A stretch of 64,000 bases of DNA from Hemibagrus wyckioides (taxonomy: Eukaryota > Chordata > Actinopteri > Siluriformes > Bagridae): the NCBI RefSeq assembly GCF_019097595.1, contig NC_080734.1, forward strand, positions 19,892,392 through 19,956,391, written 5' to 3'. The translations under genes and the position numbers were made by a program. Under the pieces are notes generated by a model. It worked only from the letters and a program-made list of their open reading frames with translations. It searched no databases and was not told the origin of the DNA. Positions within the stretch are counted from its first letter, which is position 1, and each line of letters begins with the position of its first letter. Below, piece after piece: positions 33,769-44,279 of the stretch.

Positions 33769-34110
33769 ACCTCCACAGCATTTAACCGGAAATCCATGTG
33801 GCCACTCTGTTGGCCGCAATGTTTAAAGAGGAGTGGGAGTGTTTTACCTCCAGAGTCCGCGTGCCTCTTTGTGTGTGTGGCTGTAAATCCAGTTAAAGTA
33901 ACAAGTTTAGCCCTCCACAGCATTTTAGCCAGAAATCCACTCGGCCACTCTGACCACCATGTATAAAGATGAGTGGGGGGTTTTACTTCCGGAGTCATTA
34001 ACCATTGACCTTTTTGATAACTTTTTACTTTTTTAATGACATATTAATCATATGACCTTTAACCTGAGCTGTCAAAACCAATTAAAGTTACAACTTATGG
34101 AAGGTAATTC
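33769..34110. repeat. direct repeat pair plus virus-like element non-coding block
   Basis: Two units of about 90 bases (33769-33860 and 33912-33995), each running from CCTCCACAGCATTT through GAGTGGG to a TTTTAC-TCC-GAGTC end, are spaced 143 bases apart. The following 33995-34110 (GTCATTAACC, TGACCT..AACCTGAGCTGTCAAA, TATGGAAGGTAATTCTC) matches 13345-13570 in the polymerase element. So this is a third partial copy of that element. Confidence 0.55.
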
Positions 34111-34113
34111 TCT

Positions 34114-34146
<33 letters not shown>
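34110..34146. repeat. (TC)n microsatellite
   Basis: A TC dinucleotide run of about 18 units, interrupted once by TTTT. Confidence 0.9.
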
Positions 34147-34149
<3 letters not shown>

Positions 34150-34680
34150 GACTGCTAAGTAGAACTGTTTTAACAGCTCCTGTGGCAGGTTGAACATAGC
34201 ACAATCTTTTTTGGGCCTTTTTGACAATGGCGTCAATGTGAGTGTCCCACTTCAGGAGGAACACCCCTGCACTCCCTCCACTCACAATCATAAACAGCAC
34301 TGCAAGAACAGTGGAGTCATTCAGGTTCCTGGGCCCCACCATTGCTCAGGACCTGAAGTCCACTATCTCCACTGTTTTGAGCATGTTGAGCCCCAGGTTG
34401 TTAAGACTACACCAGACAGCCAGCTGCGCAACCTCTTGCCTGTAAGCAGACTCCTCACTGTCCTGTATGAGGCTTATGCCTAGCTGTTTTCTTGTCCCCC
34501 ACAGGCACATGATTCTGGCATTACAGAGGTAGAAATGAGGCTTGGACTGGTCTGCTGTCATGGTAGGGAAGCCGGCACTCCCAAGATAAGTGGAGGTGGG
34601 AGCACTGGTTTGGATCGCTGATGCGCCATGGGCCACCTGATCAAGCTGGGACTTGCCGCATACTGGTCAGTGTTCAAAGG
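34145..34680 (-). pseudogene. non-LTR RT C-terminal fragment
   Basis: Minus-strand pieces read QEVAQLAVWCSLNNLGLNML and KTVEIVDFRS (34346-34500), then MVGPRNLNDSTVLAVLFMIV and KWDTHIDAIVKKAQKRLCYV (34145-34342). These are the thumb and post-RT region of a non-LTR element (ENTxK-VEMIVDFR, LKW-HI--I-KKAQQRL pattern). Frames are broken and the 5' end is missing. Confidence 0.6.
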
Positions 34681-35099
34681 GATACACATCACCATTTGGG
34701 GTATTCAGGCTGTAATTAGATCTTAATTCACCAAAGCTTGCTTCAGTGTGATGCATTGGGTGAAGGTAAAGTGTTTGCATAAGGATATTCCTGAATGCCC
34801 TTTAGTGGCCATCATTATTCAATTCAGATTCAAAAATGTTGTCAAGGTGCTGGTGAGTCCCAATTTAGTTAGGAGGGGGGAGGACTCTGTCCACTTTTCT
34901 CTCCAAGGAATCCTCTCTGGGGATGTTCCCCGGAGCAGTCGCATGACTGAACTCTCAAGCAAGTGAAAGTAATTGATGGTCAGTGAATACAGACAAACTT
35001 GATGCTTTCCTACCCATACTTTTCAATTACTAAAGATATATATCCAGTGGTGCAGGGTATTAAAACCAAAGAAGAAACAACACAGTTGTAATTGTCAAG
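34680..35099. other. no recognisable feature
   Basis: Mixed sequence without coding or clear repeat signal. It may belong to flanking element debris. Confidence 0.3.
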
Positions 35100-35310
35100 A
35101 AACAGTCATGAATTGTTATTCCAGGCGACTTATCGTAAGCTAATGGCTGGGCACTTAGGACATGACAAAACACTAAATCATGTCATGGCTCATTTCTACT
35201 GCCTGGGCATTCGCAGTGCTGTTCGTATGTGGTGTGCAGCATGACGTGAATATCAGCTGTTGAATCTGCCAGCACCATTGCACCCATTACCACGAATCAA
35301 GATCCAATGG
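35100..35310 (+). pseudogene. LTR-retroelement integrase zinc-finger fragment
   Basis: The plus strand reads LFQATYRKLMAGHLGHDKTL then NHVMAHFYCLGIRSAVRMWC. This is the HHCC region of a retroelement integrase (H-x3-H of GHLGH visible). The CxxC that should follow is destroyed: the first Cys codon is TGA and the second is TAT (Tyr), reading stop-R-E-Y. No neighbouring pol or LTR was found, so it is an isolated fossil fragment of a family different from both LTR elements of the window. Confidence 0.6.
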
Positions 35311-35569
35311 AATAAAAAGACACATGGAATAATGTACTACTCTGTGTAACCATATGGTGCTTTCTTGGTACTATATCAAACACAGACAGTTGGAGATGTC
35401 TTAGAGTGTGTTTGTGTTATGAATGTTTTTTTTGTTTAACGTCCGTGAAAGTTTACCAAAATATCCCAAACACAGATGTAAATGATTGTGCATTCCATTT
35501 TAGGTAGAAAAATAATGTAAGCCTAATTTAACATTATATTATCATGATAAGACCAATAATAACTGTGTA

Positions 35570-35775
35570 CATGGCTTACAGGGTGTTGGTCACAAGTTGC
35601 CACTGTTGAGCCCTTGAGCAAGGTCTTTAATCCTCTCTTCTCCAGGGTGCTGTATCATGGCTGACCCTGTGTTCTGACCCCAACCTCCAAGGATGGGATA
35701 TGTGAAGAAAGAATTTCACTGTGCTGTAATGTATATGTGACAAATAAAGGCTATTTCTATTTCTAATAAAGGTTT
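35570..35775 (+). repeat. teleost SINE/LINE 3' tail
   Basis: GCCCTTGAGCAAGGTC, GGTGCTGTATCATGGCTGACC and GAATTTCACTGTGCTGTAATG, ending in GTGACAAATAAAGGC. This is a recurrent teleost retroposon tail. No tRNA-like head precedes it within 300 bases, so it is probably 5'-truncated. Confidence 0.6.
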
Positions 35776-36470
35776 GGTGTGTCTGTGAGAGACCACGGGT
35801 CTCAGGTTTTCCTTGGTAATTGCTGTGTATTTAGAGTTTCTCAAGGGCACCTAGTCATCTCTCTCTTCCCCCAGCCACATCAGAAGCAGACACAAAGGCT
35901 TTGCATTTAACACAAACATATACACATTAAGTATTACCAAATTGCACTAAATAAACATTAACCAAAAATGTGCTAATAAATCTTTTATGCTTGTCTGATT
36001 AACAAAATGGGACCACAAATAAACTTTTTAACTTTGTTACTTGCCCTATAGTATTTAAAAACATAAAATATTTGAAAACATGAATTCAGTATTGTAAGAA
36101 ATATAATGACGTTGATCATTCTTGGTACAAAGACGGAGAATTCTTTATCATAGTTGCAAGGCACATAGACGTACCATGGGTACTGTTATTAGTACCCTGA
36201 TCAGTCAAAAACTAAACCTTACAACCTGTTTGCATCATGACTTCCAGTTTTCTATAAAGGTTTCACTCAATATGCCTGTCAATCCGACACTTAATCAGTA
36301 AAATACAGCTGTTTCAGGGAACATACTACACTGGGTGTGAAGGACTGGTCTGAAAACAGTTAATCATCTAGGAGTTTTAGAATAGTATTACTTTTCTCAT
36401 CACTATTTATTAAATTAATGTAAAACTCATACAATACTAACATTGAAAATGTCTTTAATTTAAAAAATTT
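35776..36470. other. no recognisable feature
   Basis: AT-rich intergenic sequence with no gene or repeat I can support. Confidence 0.35.
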
Positions 36471-36477
36471 TTGTTTT

Positions 36478-36605
36478 GTGGGGCAGCATGGTAGCTTAGT
36501 GGTCAGCACTGTTGCCTCACAGCAAGAAGGTCCTGGGTTTGAATCCCGGGTTTGAACAGGCAGGGGCCTTTCTGTCTGGAGTTTGCATGTTCTCCCTGTG
36601 CTTGT
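36478..36605 (+). mobile_element. tRNA-derived SINE head
   Basis: GGGGCAGCATGG-TAGCTTAGTGGTCA contains a pol III A box (TAGCTTAGTGG), and CTGGGTTTGAATCCCGG contains a B box, about 45 bases apart. It is followed by the typical SINE body GGAGTTTGCATGTTCTCCCTGTG. The copy is 3'-truncated at about 36605. Confidence 0.75.
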
Positions 36606-37338
36606 TATGAAACAACTCTTCATTTATTTTGGAATTGTCATCAAACTTTAAACTTTTTGTATGATCTGTGTACTACCATTAAGACCCCCTTCTAGTTGTT
36701 ATAATAAGGCCATCTCTTTTTATGTATTGTGCTAAATATTAATTTAATGTAGTAGTAGTAATAATAATAATAACTTTATATACGGATTGACTTGAGTACA
36801 CATGAAACATGCACAGTATAGATCGACCACGTTTTAAAAAAATAGAATTATAAAGTTAATCCGCTTTATTACTATTAAACTACGTAGGTCAGTGAATGGG
36901 AGAACCAGGACCCTGCCAATACCCGTCTTCTGCTCCTCCTCCAGCGTGATTCCTGCTACAACAGGCCTCGATTAGTAGTTGTTGTAATTCCCACTAGTGA
37001 CCACTAGATGTCAGGATAATAATTCTGTGGCGCTAAGTGGGGCAACACAATCAGACAACAATGAAAATAAAAAAAATAATAATTTAAATAAATTAATTAA
37101 AAAAATAAGAAACACTAAATAAACAACACACTGGAACATCGGCTTATGTCGTCTGTAAAGTAGAGATATGTTCACTCCACAGAGTTAATGCGTATTTCAA
37201 TTAAATTTATGTTAAATGGGGATTTTTTAATTTTTTTCAACAGCTGATGTGTGTTGCCCCACATACAAACAAATATTACATAACAAAAATAAATACATAA
37301 CACGAGTTCCACAAAACACTAATGAATGAAATCAGACG
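36606..37338. other. AT-rich intergenic sequence upstream of sf3b6
   Basis: Contains an (ATA)n run near 36757-36775 and A-rich tracts at 37065-37110. No coding signal. Confidence 0.35.
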
Positions 37339-37357
37339 CACAAATATTATTATTATT

Positions 37358-37410
<53 letters not shown>
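37339..37410. repeat. (ATT)n/(AAT)n microsatellite
   Basis: Six ATT units switch to more than twenty AAT units on the same strand, so the tract is self-complementary. It sits just upstream of the sf3b6 promoter region. Confidence 0.9.
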
Positions 37411-37419
37411 GTAATTGTG

Positions 37420-37605
37420 AGCCTCGCCCGGTGCTTGTAACGATTCCGGAAATCACTGGCGTGCTTGTGGACATACGTCATTATTGTGCGCCACACGACG
37501 TAACAAACTGCGTAAGCGGGCGGCTGTTGAAAACAACTGCTGCGTGTTAAAGCTTTTTATTTTTATTAAACGTTAAAGGTGTTTTTTTGAGAAAGAGTTC
37601 TAGCC
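37420..37605 (+). promoter_or_regulatory. sf3b6: sf3b6 promoter and 5' UTR region
   Basis: The 190 bases before the start codon are rich in CpG (CGCCCGG, CGATTCCGG, GCGCCACACGACG, GCGGGCGG), in contrast to the AT-rich surroundings. They contain an ACGTCA half-CRE (37473-37478) and no TATA box at a usual distance, as in housekeeping promoters. The transcription start is not visible. Confidence 0.45.
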
Positions 37606-39598
37606 ATGGCGATGCAAGCAGCTAAACGAGCGAATGTAAGTAGAGTTTAATCCGTAAAGGTTTTTATTTTGAGAACTGTTTGAGGATTTCCGGTTTATGT
37701 AAAGAGTGTAGCGAGGCTGTTAGCTTGTTAGCTAGCCATAAAAATGCTTGACTTTCAAATAATTGATGTGAGAGACATGGGCTACTAACTGAAAGTAAAG
37801 GAGGAATAACTGTTCTTTTAAGAAAGTCAGTTTACAAAGCCAACATCTTTATAAGTTCAGGTCTTCGGGGAAGTTTGTTAATTTATTGTATTAGCAGCGC
37901 TGAAAGTCTCTGGATTAGGAGAACAGAACCCCAAGCTGTGAGACAGACTGCCTCTGTGACCGAGATCATTACTCCACACTCATTAATGAAGACTTTCATT
38001 CTGCCAGAGAATGTTAATGGTTTTTATTTTCCTAAGGATTGATTGATCTGCAAAATAACCTCAGACTCTTTCTTCTGTCTTCTCCCCTCAGATTCGCCTT
38101 CCTCCGGAGGTGAACAGGATTCTGTACATACGCAACCTGCCGTACAAGATCACAGCAGAAGAAATGTACGACATCTTCGGGAAATATGGACCGATTCGGC
38201 AGATTAGAGTGTGAGTACTGGAGTCATTTACGATTGCCTGAAAGGCATTTTCTCTCCAGGAAGCAAATGTGTTCATTCTGTCTGTGTCAATATTCGTTAC
38301 TTTAGAATGGCTGTGTATGTAATTCAGGAGCTTGTGTTGGGTTTTTCTCAGCCTTTCTCAGTGTGTGAGAGACTTGTTTCCCATGTGGGTCTATTTCTGT
38401 GGTTCACTGTCTATTCCAGGACAGAGTTTTAATCAAAATACATAGTTATTAAAAATGTCAATAGTGTTCTTCAGTAGTCCCCCTGCCCCTACCACTAATA
38501 ATGCAAGGACACTTTATATATACACTACCGCTCAAATGTTTGGGACCACTTGCATATTTCAGCTTGATTTCAGCTACAGAGGAAGACTCCATCAGCCAAT
38601 CCTCTTGTGGGAGATGCTCCAGGAAGCATGGAGTGAAATCTCATCAGATTATCTTGAAAAATTGACCGCTACAATGTCCAGGCTGTAATTGCTGCAAAAG
38701 GTGGTTATTTTGATGAAGGCAAAGTTTGAAGAAAACATTCATCATTTCCATCAGAATCAATATTTCAAACATTAATTCTAATTTCATGTGTGTTTCCTTA
38801 CAATACAATTTTGGGTGATCCCAAACTTTTGAGTGGGTGTGTGTGTGTGTGTATGTATATATATATGTATATATATGTATATATATATATATATATATAA
38901 ACCCTTTATATTAAGTCTCTCTAATTTAGTCTCTCTAATTTTAGAATTTCAAGTCACCTTGCCTTGATATTATTAGTAGTTAGTGTACAGGGAACTGAAG
39001 CTGATCACAGCAAAAAAAAAAAAAAAAAAAGTATCAGAAGTTGATTGTTAAAAAGGTTATATATTTTATGTTATTCCTGATGTAACGTGACCAGTTATTG
39101 GCTGTAACTATGTGTGCAGGATTTATTAACTTTCAATAGAATTTTAGTTTTCTTCATTAAGTTTTGTCTGTTTTATCATGTTGACTTCACTATACAACAG
39201 TTCAATAAAGGCTTTCATGACTTCTGTGATTGCAGTGGGAACACACCAGAAACCAGGGGAACCGCTTACGTAGTCTATGAGGACATCTTTGATGCTAAAA
39301 ATGCCTGTGACCACCTTTCCGGATTCAACGTTTGCAACAGATACCTGGTTGTTTTGTACTACAATGCAAACAGAGTACGTTTGAATTTACCCATGAAGTA
39401 TAAACTGGCTTCTGCCCTCTGCTCTTTCTTCTGCTGTTGAGCAGTGATATTTGTTGAGGTTGTAATAGGTGTGCAAATCTTAACTTTCTTTTTCTCCTCC
39501 TTTTGCAGGCTTTCCAGAAAATGGACACAAAGAAAAAAGAAGAGCAGTTGAAACTTCTCAAGGAGAAATATGGCATAAATACAGACCCCCCAAAGTAA
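37606..39598 (+). CDS. sf3b6: SF3B6 (p14), U2 snRNP SF3b 14-kDa subunit
   Basis: Four coding exons: 37606-37635, 38092-38210, 39236-39374 and 39509-39598, all with GT-AG introns in matching phase, giving 125 residues, the usual vertebrate length. The protein starts [20 protein letters not shown] and has one RRM: RNP2 ILYIRNLP and RNP1 GTAYVVYE are intact. The C-terminal helix [19 protein letters not shown] binds SF3B1, and the end is INTDPPK. In the SF3b complex it lies next to the intron branch-point adenosine. The start ATG at 37606 lies in GCCATGG. Intron 2 hosts a Tc1 remnant. All residues look like functional SF3B6; certainty is high. Confidence 0.97.
38523..38836. mobile_element. Tc1-like remnant in sf3b6 intron 2
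   Basis: Left end CACTACCGCTCAAATGTTTGG and right end CCCAAACTTTTGAGTGG are inverted repeats of the Tc1 type. Between them is the C-terminal piece of a transposase on the plus strand ([21 protein letters not shown]). Most of the gene is deleted. Confidence 0.75.
38837..39030. repeat. (TG)n, (TA)n and poly(A) in sf3b6 intron 2
   Basis: A (GTGT)n run from 38837 grades into TATATATG and (TA)n to about 38899. A run of 20 A residues is at 39011-39030. Confidence 0.85.
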
Positions 39599-39650
39599 AA
39601 CAGTCATTATCCCTCGGCTCCCTAACTGAACCCCTTTAAACAAGAATGAA

Positions 39651-39656
39651 AATAAA
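39651..39656 (+). terminator. sf3b6: sf3b6 polyadenylation signal
   Basis: AATAAA 53 bases after the stop codon, the first canonical signal in the 3' UTR. A second AATAAA at 39811-39816 could give a longer 3' end. Confidence 0.7.
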
Positions 39657-39659
39657 CTA

Positions 39660-40690
39660 CGCATTTTGTATAGATAATTTACCTTCATTTTTACGTTTTA
39701 AACATTGAGCTGTTAAGATTTTTCTTCCTGATATAAAACTTGTTTGTACCACTGGGTGGTTATTTTGCCTCTTTACTCAGACTTTGTAATTGAGTTTTAT
39801 GTGAATTAATGAATAAATCATGTCCGTCTTAATGGTGGAACTTTTTAGACTTTTGTATTATATAAGTGTAATTTAATGTGGCGTTTGGTATGGTTTATAA
39901 GTTTAACATGCTTCAGTTACATTCAGCGCCCTTTTTATGCTGTACAAAGAGTTATGTAATTTTTTTGGGGGGGGGGGCACACCACACCACTCTTAAGAAC
40001 TGACCTAGGAATGGTGGTAAGAGCTCTAATGATACTGCCAATACAATATACTGTTTATATAAGGATTTTGGTTGGGTTTTTTAATCAAATGCCTGGGTAG
40101 TGTGTCCTTGTATTGTAAGCAAAAAAAAGTATAATAGAAATGAGTTACCATTAAGCACAGGTGTCTGAATCCAGTCCAGGAACTGAAAACAGCTAGAGGG
40201 ATTTGTGTTAACACTTTTCTAAGTGCCTGTGAGCACCCCTTCCTAACCCTGCTGTTGGAGTTTTTCACTATCCTACAAATTTTGGTGTTTTTCCTGCTGA
40301 AACACCTGATGCAGCAGATTAAACTGAGTTCTTACGGTTTAAAGTAAGTTATTTTTTATTTGTTTAAGTACGTTTGGCTTTATCTTATTGCTGTAAGAAA
40401 ATTGTAAATGGTTAAGGGATTTAAAATGTCAATGTTCAGAGTGATCATCTCTATCTCACCATAAATATGACATTTTACATTGCTATTATTTAAAATTCTA
40501 CAGTAAAATCACTAGATCTGTTAAAAAAAGGAGGAGGATAGGAGCAGCCAGGGAGGCTATTTTGATGTGTGTTAAAAGGAACAATTCAAAATAGATATTA
40601 AATTCATCAAATCTACAAAGCTACTCCATGCTCAGAATAAAGATGATAATTGTATTGCAATTTCAAATATAATTCGGGATTTATGAACCA
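39660..40690. other. intergenic, no gene seen
   Basis: 3' flank of sf3b6. It includes a G9-10 run at 39968-39977 and otherwise AT-rich single-copy-looking sequence. Confidence 0.4.
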
Positions 40691-41156
40691 CTCTTTCGTT
40701 ATCTCTCTACTTAATCTCTCTCTCTATCCCCCTACCTCTCCCTATCTCTCTCCCTCTATCCCCCTACCTCTCCCCCTCTCCCTACCTACCCGTCTCTATC
40801 TAATCTCTCTACCTACCTACCCATCTCTATCTAATCTCTCTCTATCCCCCTACCTCTCCCGCTCTCCCTACCTACCTACCCTCCCCTCTCTCTACCTAAT
40901 CTCTCTCCCTACCCCCCCTCCCTATCTCTCTCTATCTACCTAATCGCTCTCTCCCCATCCCCCACCTCTCCCCATCTCCCTACCACTCTCTCTCTCTCTC
41001 TCTCTCTATCCCCCTACCTCTCCCTATCTCTGTCTATCCCCCTACCTACCTGTCTCTATCTATCTAATCTCTCTCTCTCTCCATCTATCTATCCATCTCT
41101 ATCTATCTAATCTGTCTATCTATCTAATCTCTCTACCTCTCGATAGATAGATAGAT
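40690..41156. repeat. degenerate pyrimidine-rich satellite
   Basis: About 470 bases of CTCT, CTAC, CTAT and CCCC units (for example TCTCTCTATCCCCCTACCTC repeated imperfectly), nearly free of G on the plus strand. At 41142 it switches to GATAGATAGATAGATA, so the last part can pair with the (CTAT)n before it. The Tc1 element at 41158 inserted into this GATA end. Confidence 0.9.
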
Positions 41157-41157
41157 A

Positions 41158-42599
41158 CTCATAAAAAGTTAAGGATATTTGGCTTTCGGGTGAAATTTCA
41201 GGATGCACCTAAAATGCACTATAACATTTACAGGTGAACTTAATTTGACCTTCTCTACACTTTTGAATGCACATGTCCAGCTGTTCAGTGTTTCAGTACT
41301 TTCTGCAGAACTTGCTGTTCTCTAACAAGGTGCTTAACGGCAAAATTCACAACTGGTGTTTGATCCATGAATCCACCAATAAATGTTCTGGTTCAATTAG
41401 AATTGGTCTCATGATGTCAAAATGTGAACAGCATGATGAAGAGGACTGTTTAAATACCAAGACCACACCTAACCATTGATCAACAGTACCTCACCATTGT
41501 GAGGCTTCAAACAGGATGTTCTCAGAAGGAAGTGGCCACTGAGCTTAGAGTGTCACAGAGTGTCATCAGCAGGTTGCGACAGAGATACAGAGAGACTGGA
41601 AGAGTCACAGAAAGGCATAGAAGTGGACGTCCTTTGGCCACATCCCACGTTGATGACCGCTTCATTGTGAACAGTGCCCTGCGGAACCGGATGATGAATG
41701 CCACTCAACTCCAGGCACATTTAAGGGAGGTGAGAGGCACATCAGCGTGCTCTGCAAGGGTACCTGACCACACCACTAGGTACAGGCGTCAGGCCAGGGA
41801 GCATTTACGCTGGATGAAGGACCAGTGGGCCTCAGTGCTGTTCTCTGATGAAAGCTGATTCACGTTGAGCAGAAATGATGGCCGCCAATGATGTTGGAGA
41901 CGTCAAGGAGAGCGCTATGCATCAGCCACTGTTGTGGTGGTGTTACAGTCTGGGCAGGTGTGTCTACTCAATACAGAACTGCTCTACATCTTGTGAATGG
42001 TACAGTGACAAACCAATACTACCTGAATAACATCATTAATCCAGTCATTGTGCCCCTGCATGAACAACACAGGCCTAATTTCATCTTCATGGACGACAAT
42101 GCTCCAGGTCATTGAGGTCACATCATTAGGTAACGGCTGCTGGAGGCTGGGGTACCTCAAATGCAGTGGCCTGCACTTTTTCCAGACCTGAATCCCATAG
42201 AAAACCTCTGGGATCAGCTGAGTCGCCGTGTAGAGGCTCGTAACCCTGCACCCCAGAACCTCAATGACCTGAGGGCCGCTCTTCAAGAAGAGTGGAATGC
42301 CATGCCTCAGCAGACAATAAGTCGACTTGTGAACAGCATGAGACGTCGTTGTCAAGCTGTAACTGATGGTCAAGGGCACATGACAAATTATTGAGACATT
42401 GACATTTTTTGTTGTGGTATACCCAACACTGTTGTTGGCTTTTGTTTCAATAAATTATTTGAGATGAGGAAATCACCATTGCATGCTTCTACTTAAATGC
42501 CCTACTTTCATGATATAATATCACTGTAGCGTGAACTTTTTACATTTCCATAAATTTCACCCAAAAGCCAAATATCCTTAACTTTTTACTTTTTGTGAG
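41158..42599 (+). mobile_element. Tc1-like DNA transposon
   Basis: Terminal inverted repeats: left CTCATAAAAAGTTAAGGATA (41158) and right, reading CTCACAAAAAGTAAAAAGTT on the minus strand (42599), continuing as GGATATTTGGCTTT(T/C)GGGTGAAATTT. The left side has the TA of the target; on the right it has become TG. Length 1.44 kb. The transposase inside is broken. Confidence 0.9.
41499..42394 (+). pseudogene. Tc1-like transposase, broken
   Basis: An N-terminal helix-turn-helix pair (GCSQKEVATELRVSQSVISR, TGRVTERHRSGRPLATSHVD) and DDE core pieces LFSDES (first Asp, then a TGA), TVWAGVSTQYRTALHLVNGT, FIFMDDNAPGH (second Asp), PDLNPIENLWDQL (Glu). The sequence between RGTSACSARV and RVPDHTTRY lacks part of the linker, and stops occur at 41857 and 42114. 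The C-terminal part MPQQTISRLVNSMRRRCQAV is intact. Recently decayed. Confidence 0.9.
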
Positions 42600-42639
42600 T
42601 GTGTGTGTGTATATGTATGTCCCTCATATTTTATATATA

Positions 42640-42900
42640 TATACATGTATAAACAGAGATAGATTCAGGAACACCCCACAATCACGTTTTCTAATACATC
42701 ACGTGAATAGCCGGGTCATATGCATCGCTAACACATGGCACCAGGATGCACTATGGAGAGAAGGCAAGCCAGCAGCAGTGTCATGCTTTGGGCAATGTTC
42801 AAATGGGAAACCTTTGGTTCTGCCATCCATGTGGATGTTACTTTGCAACAATGCTTAGGTAGGTGGTAAATGTCAGACCACACACACACCCCTCCAAGAA
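42640..42900 (+). repeat. unassigned dispersed repeat fragment
   Basis: The plus strand contains GGCACCAGGATGCACTATGG, AGAAGGCAAGCC and GGGAAACCTTTGGTTCTGCC then CATGTGGATGTTACTTTG. I recall this as a recurrent teleost repeat but cannot name the family. It has no proven function. Confidence 0.35.
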
Positions 42901-42959
42901 ACTAAGCATTTATATTAGTCAGCTAGCAGCAATTGTCCACTAATACGACATTAAGCCAT

Positions 42960-44035
42960 TAGGAACTTGTAATTAGTAGAAATGTGAGTTTTCTAAATGA
43001 TGGAAGTCTATTTTTACATAAAAATCAAGAGAATACAGTCCTTGGAAGGATTAAAATTCTACTAAATATAAAACTTGCTTCTGTGAGGCAGCACCACAAC
43101 TCTACTCTACATTAAAAAACCATTCAGACTGATGGGTTTATACTGGTAGTACAGGATCTGTACTAGTACTAGCATGCATACACACCACTTAAAACTGGCA
43201 GAATACAGTCCAAGTGCATAGCTAAACATTTAAGTCATTTTTATCCAAACCATCTGACAAATGAACACCAATTAGGTGTTTCACAGATCTGGAGAGACTC
43301 CAATCAGTGGGGTCATTTAATTGATGGAAATGACCACCTGATTCCAGGGACTAACATCACTCTGCTTCAGTCCTCATCTAATCATTTGCTTAAAAAATGC
43401 ATAATGGCTAATCATATTTCTGTTGTTGTACAGCAAACAGAGATAAAAACATTATCCCAACGTTTTACATTGCTGAAGTAATTTTTTTTTACTGTAGTGT
43501 ATGAAAACCTATGATGTTGGACCAAGCTGAGTGAAGTACAGACTCAAACTTCCCTCTAACTGTGTACTGTATATCAACAACTATCTGAAGTTTACATTTT
43601 ACTGTCCCAGCTGGTCTTGTACTTTGTTTTTACAGAAATGTGAAAGTATTAATCTGCTTTATAATCATAATTTTTAATATCATTTACATTAAATTTTATA
43701 TAACTGTTTTTCATATGGTTTATACTTAATACTTTATACCTTTACTCATGTCTTTGAAAAAGGGAAATAACTGGGTAATAAAACAGGGAATAAAAGAGGA
43801 TTTGAACATTGTGGACATTGTTTAATGTCAAAACCACCTGTGAAACTATTTTCCCTGACATTCTGAACTGTAACGAACGAGAATCAGGTCAATGTGTACA
43901 AAATTGTACTATAAAAAAGGAAAAATATCAGACATTACACAAGATTTTCCCCCTCATTTGTAGCACAAGAACATTTACACTTCATGTTTTAAACCCAAAA
44001 CAATGAAACAAAATCATAATGAGGCATTTCCATCC
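42960..44035. repeat. inverted duplication arm 1 (tdrd6 3' flank)
   Basis: This stretch matches 61470-62800 in inverted orientation. Anchors: ATGATTTTGTTTCATTGTTT on the minus strand near 44010 against 61477; AGACCAGCTGG (62088) against CCAGCTGGTCTTG (43608); TGGAATCAGGTGGTCAT (62413) against ATGACCACCTGATTCCA (43330); GAGGCAGCACCAC (43086) against GTGGTGCTGCCTC (62668). It lies directly 3' of tdrd6 and has no convincing gene of its own. Confidence 0.8.
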
Positions 44036-44279
44036 ATTAATGTTGCTTCTGAACAGAATATATCTTAATATAATAATATATTCTGAATACATCTTAATAA
44101 CAAGAAACACAAAAAGAAAGAGATAAATCTTTCAGTGAAAGAAAGGAAAATTTCAAGAACACCACAAAACACTGAAATTCTGTGCTTAAGTGCTAAATTG
44201 AGTGGGGATGGTCAGAACAAACAAGTGGCCAATTGCAACCTGACACAGAGTAAAACTGTTTAATCAAGTAATCAAACAG

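Noticed and set aside
36478..36605. Functional tRNA gene
   Set aside because: A and B boxes are present, but there is no cloverleaf acceptor stem and the downstream body is SINE sequence.
40650..40943. 97-codon Leu/Ser/Pro-Tyr repeat protein
   Set aside because: Translation of the pyrimidine-rich satellite; no independent coding sign.
37339..41156. Possible CRISPR-like or phased array in the repeated tracts
   Set aside because: These are simple microsatellites and a degenerate satellite in a vertebrate genome; no spacers of regular size.
43809..44006. 65-codon plus-strand frame resembling the minus-strand frame at 61504-61716
   Set aside because: The likeness comes from the inverted DNA duplication of the tdrd6 flank; frames are not consistent enough to suggest a gene.
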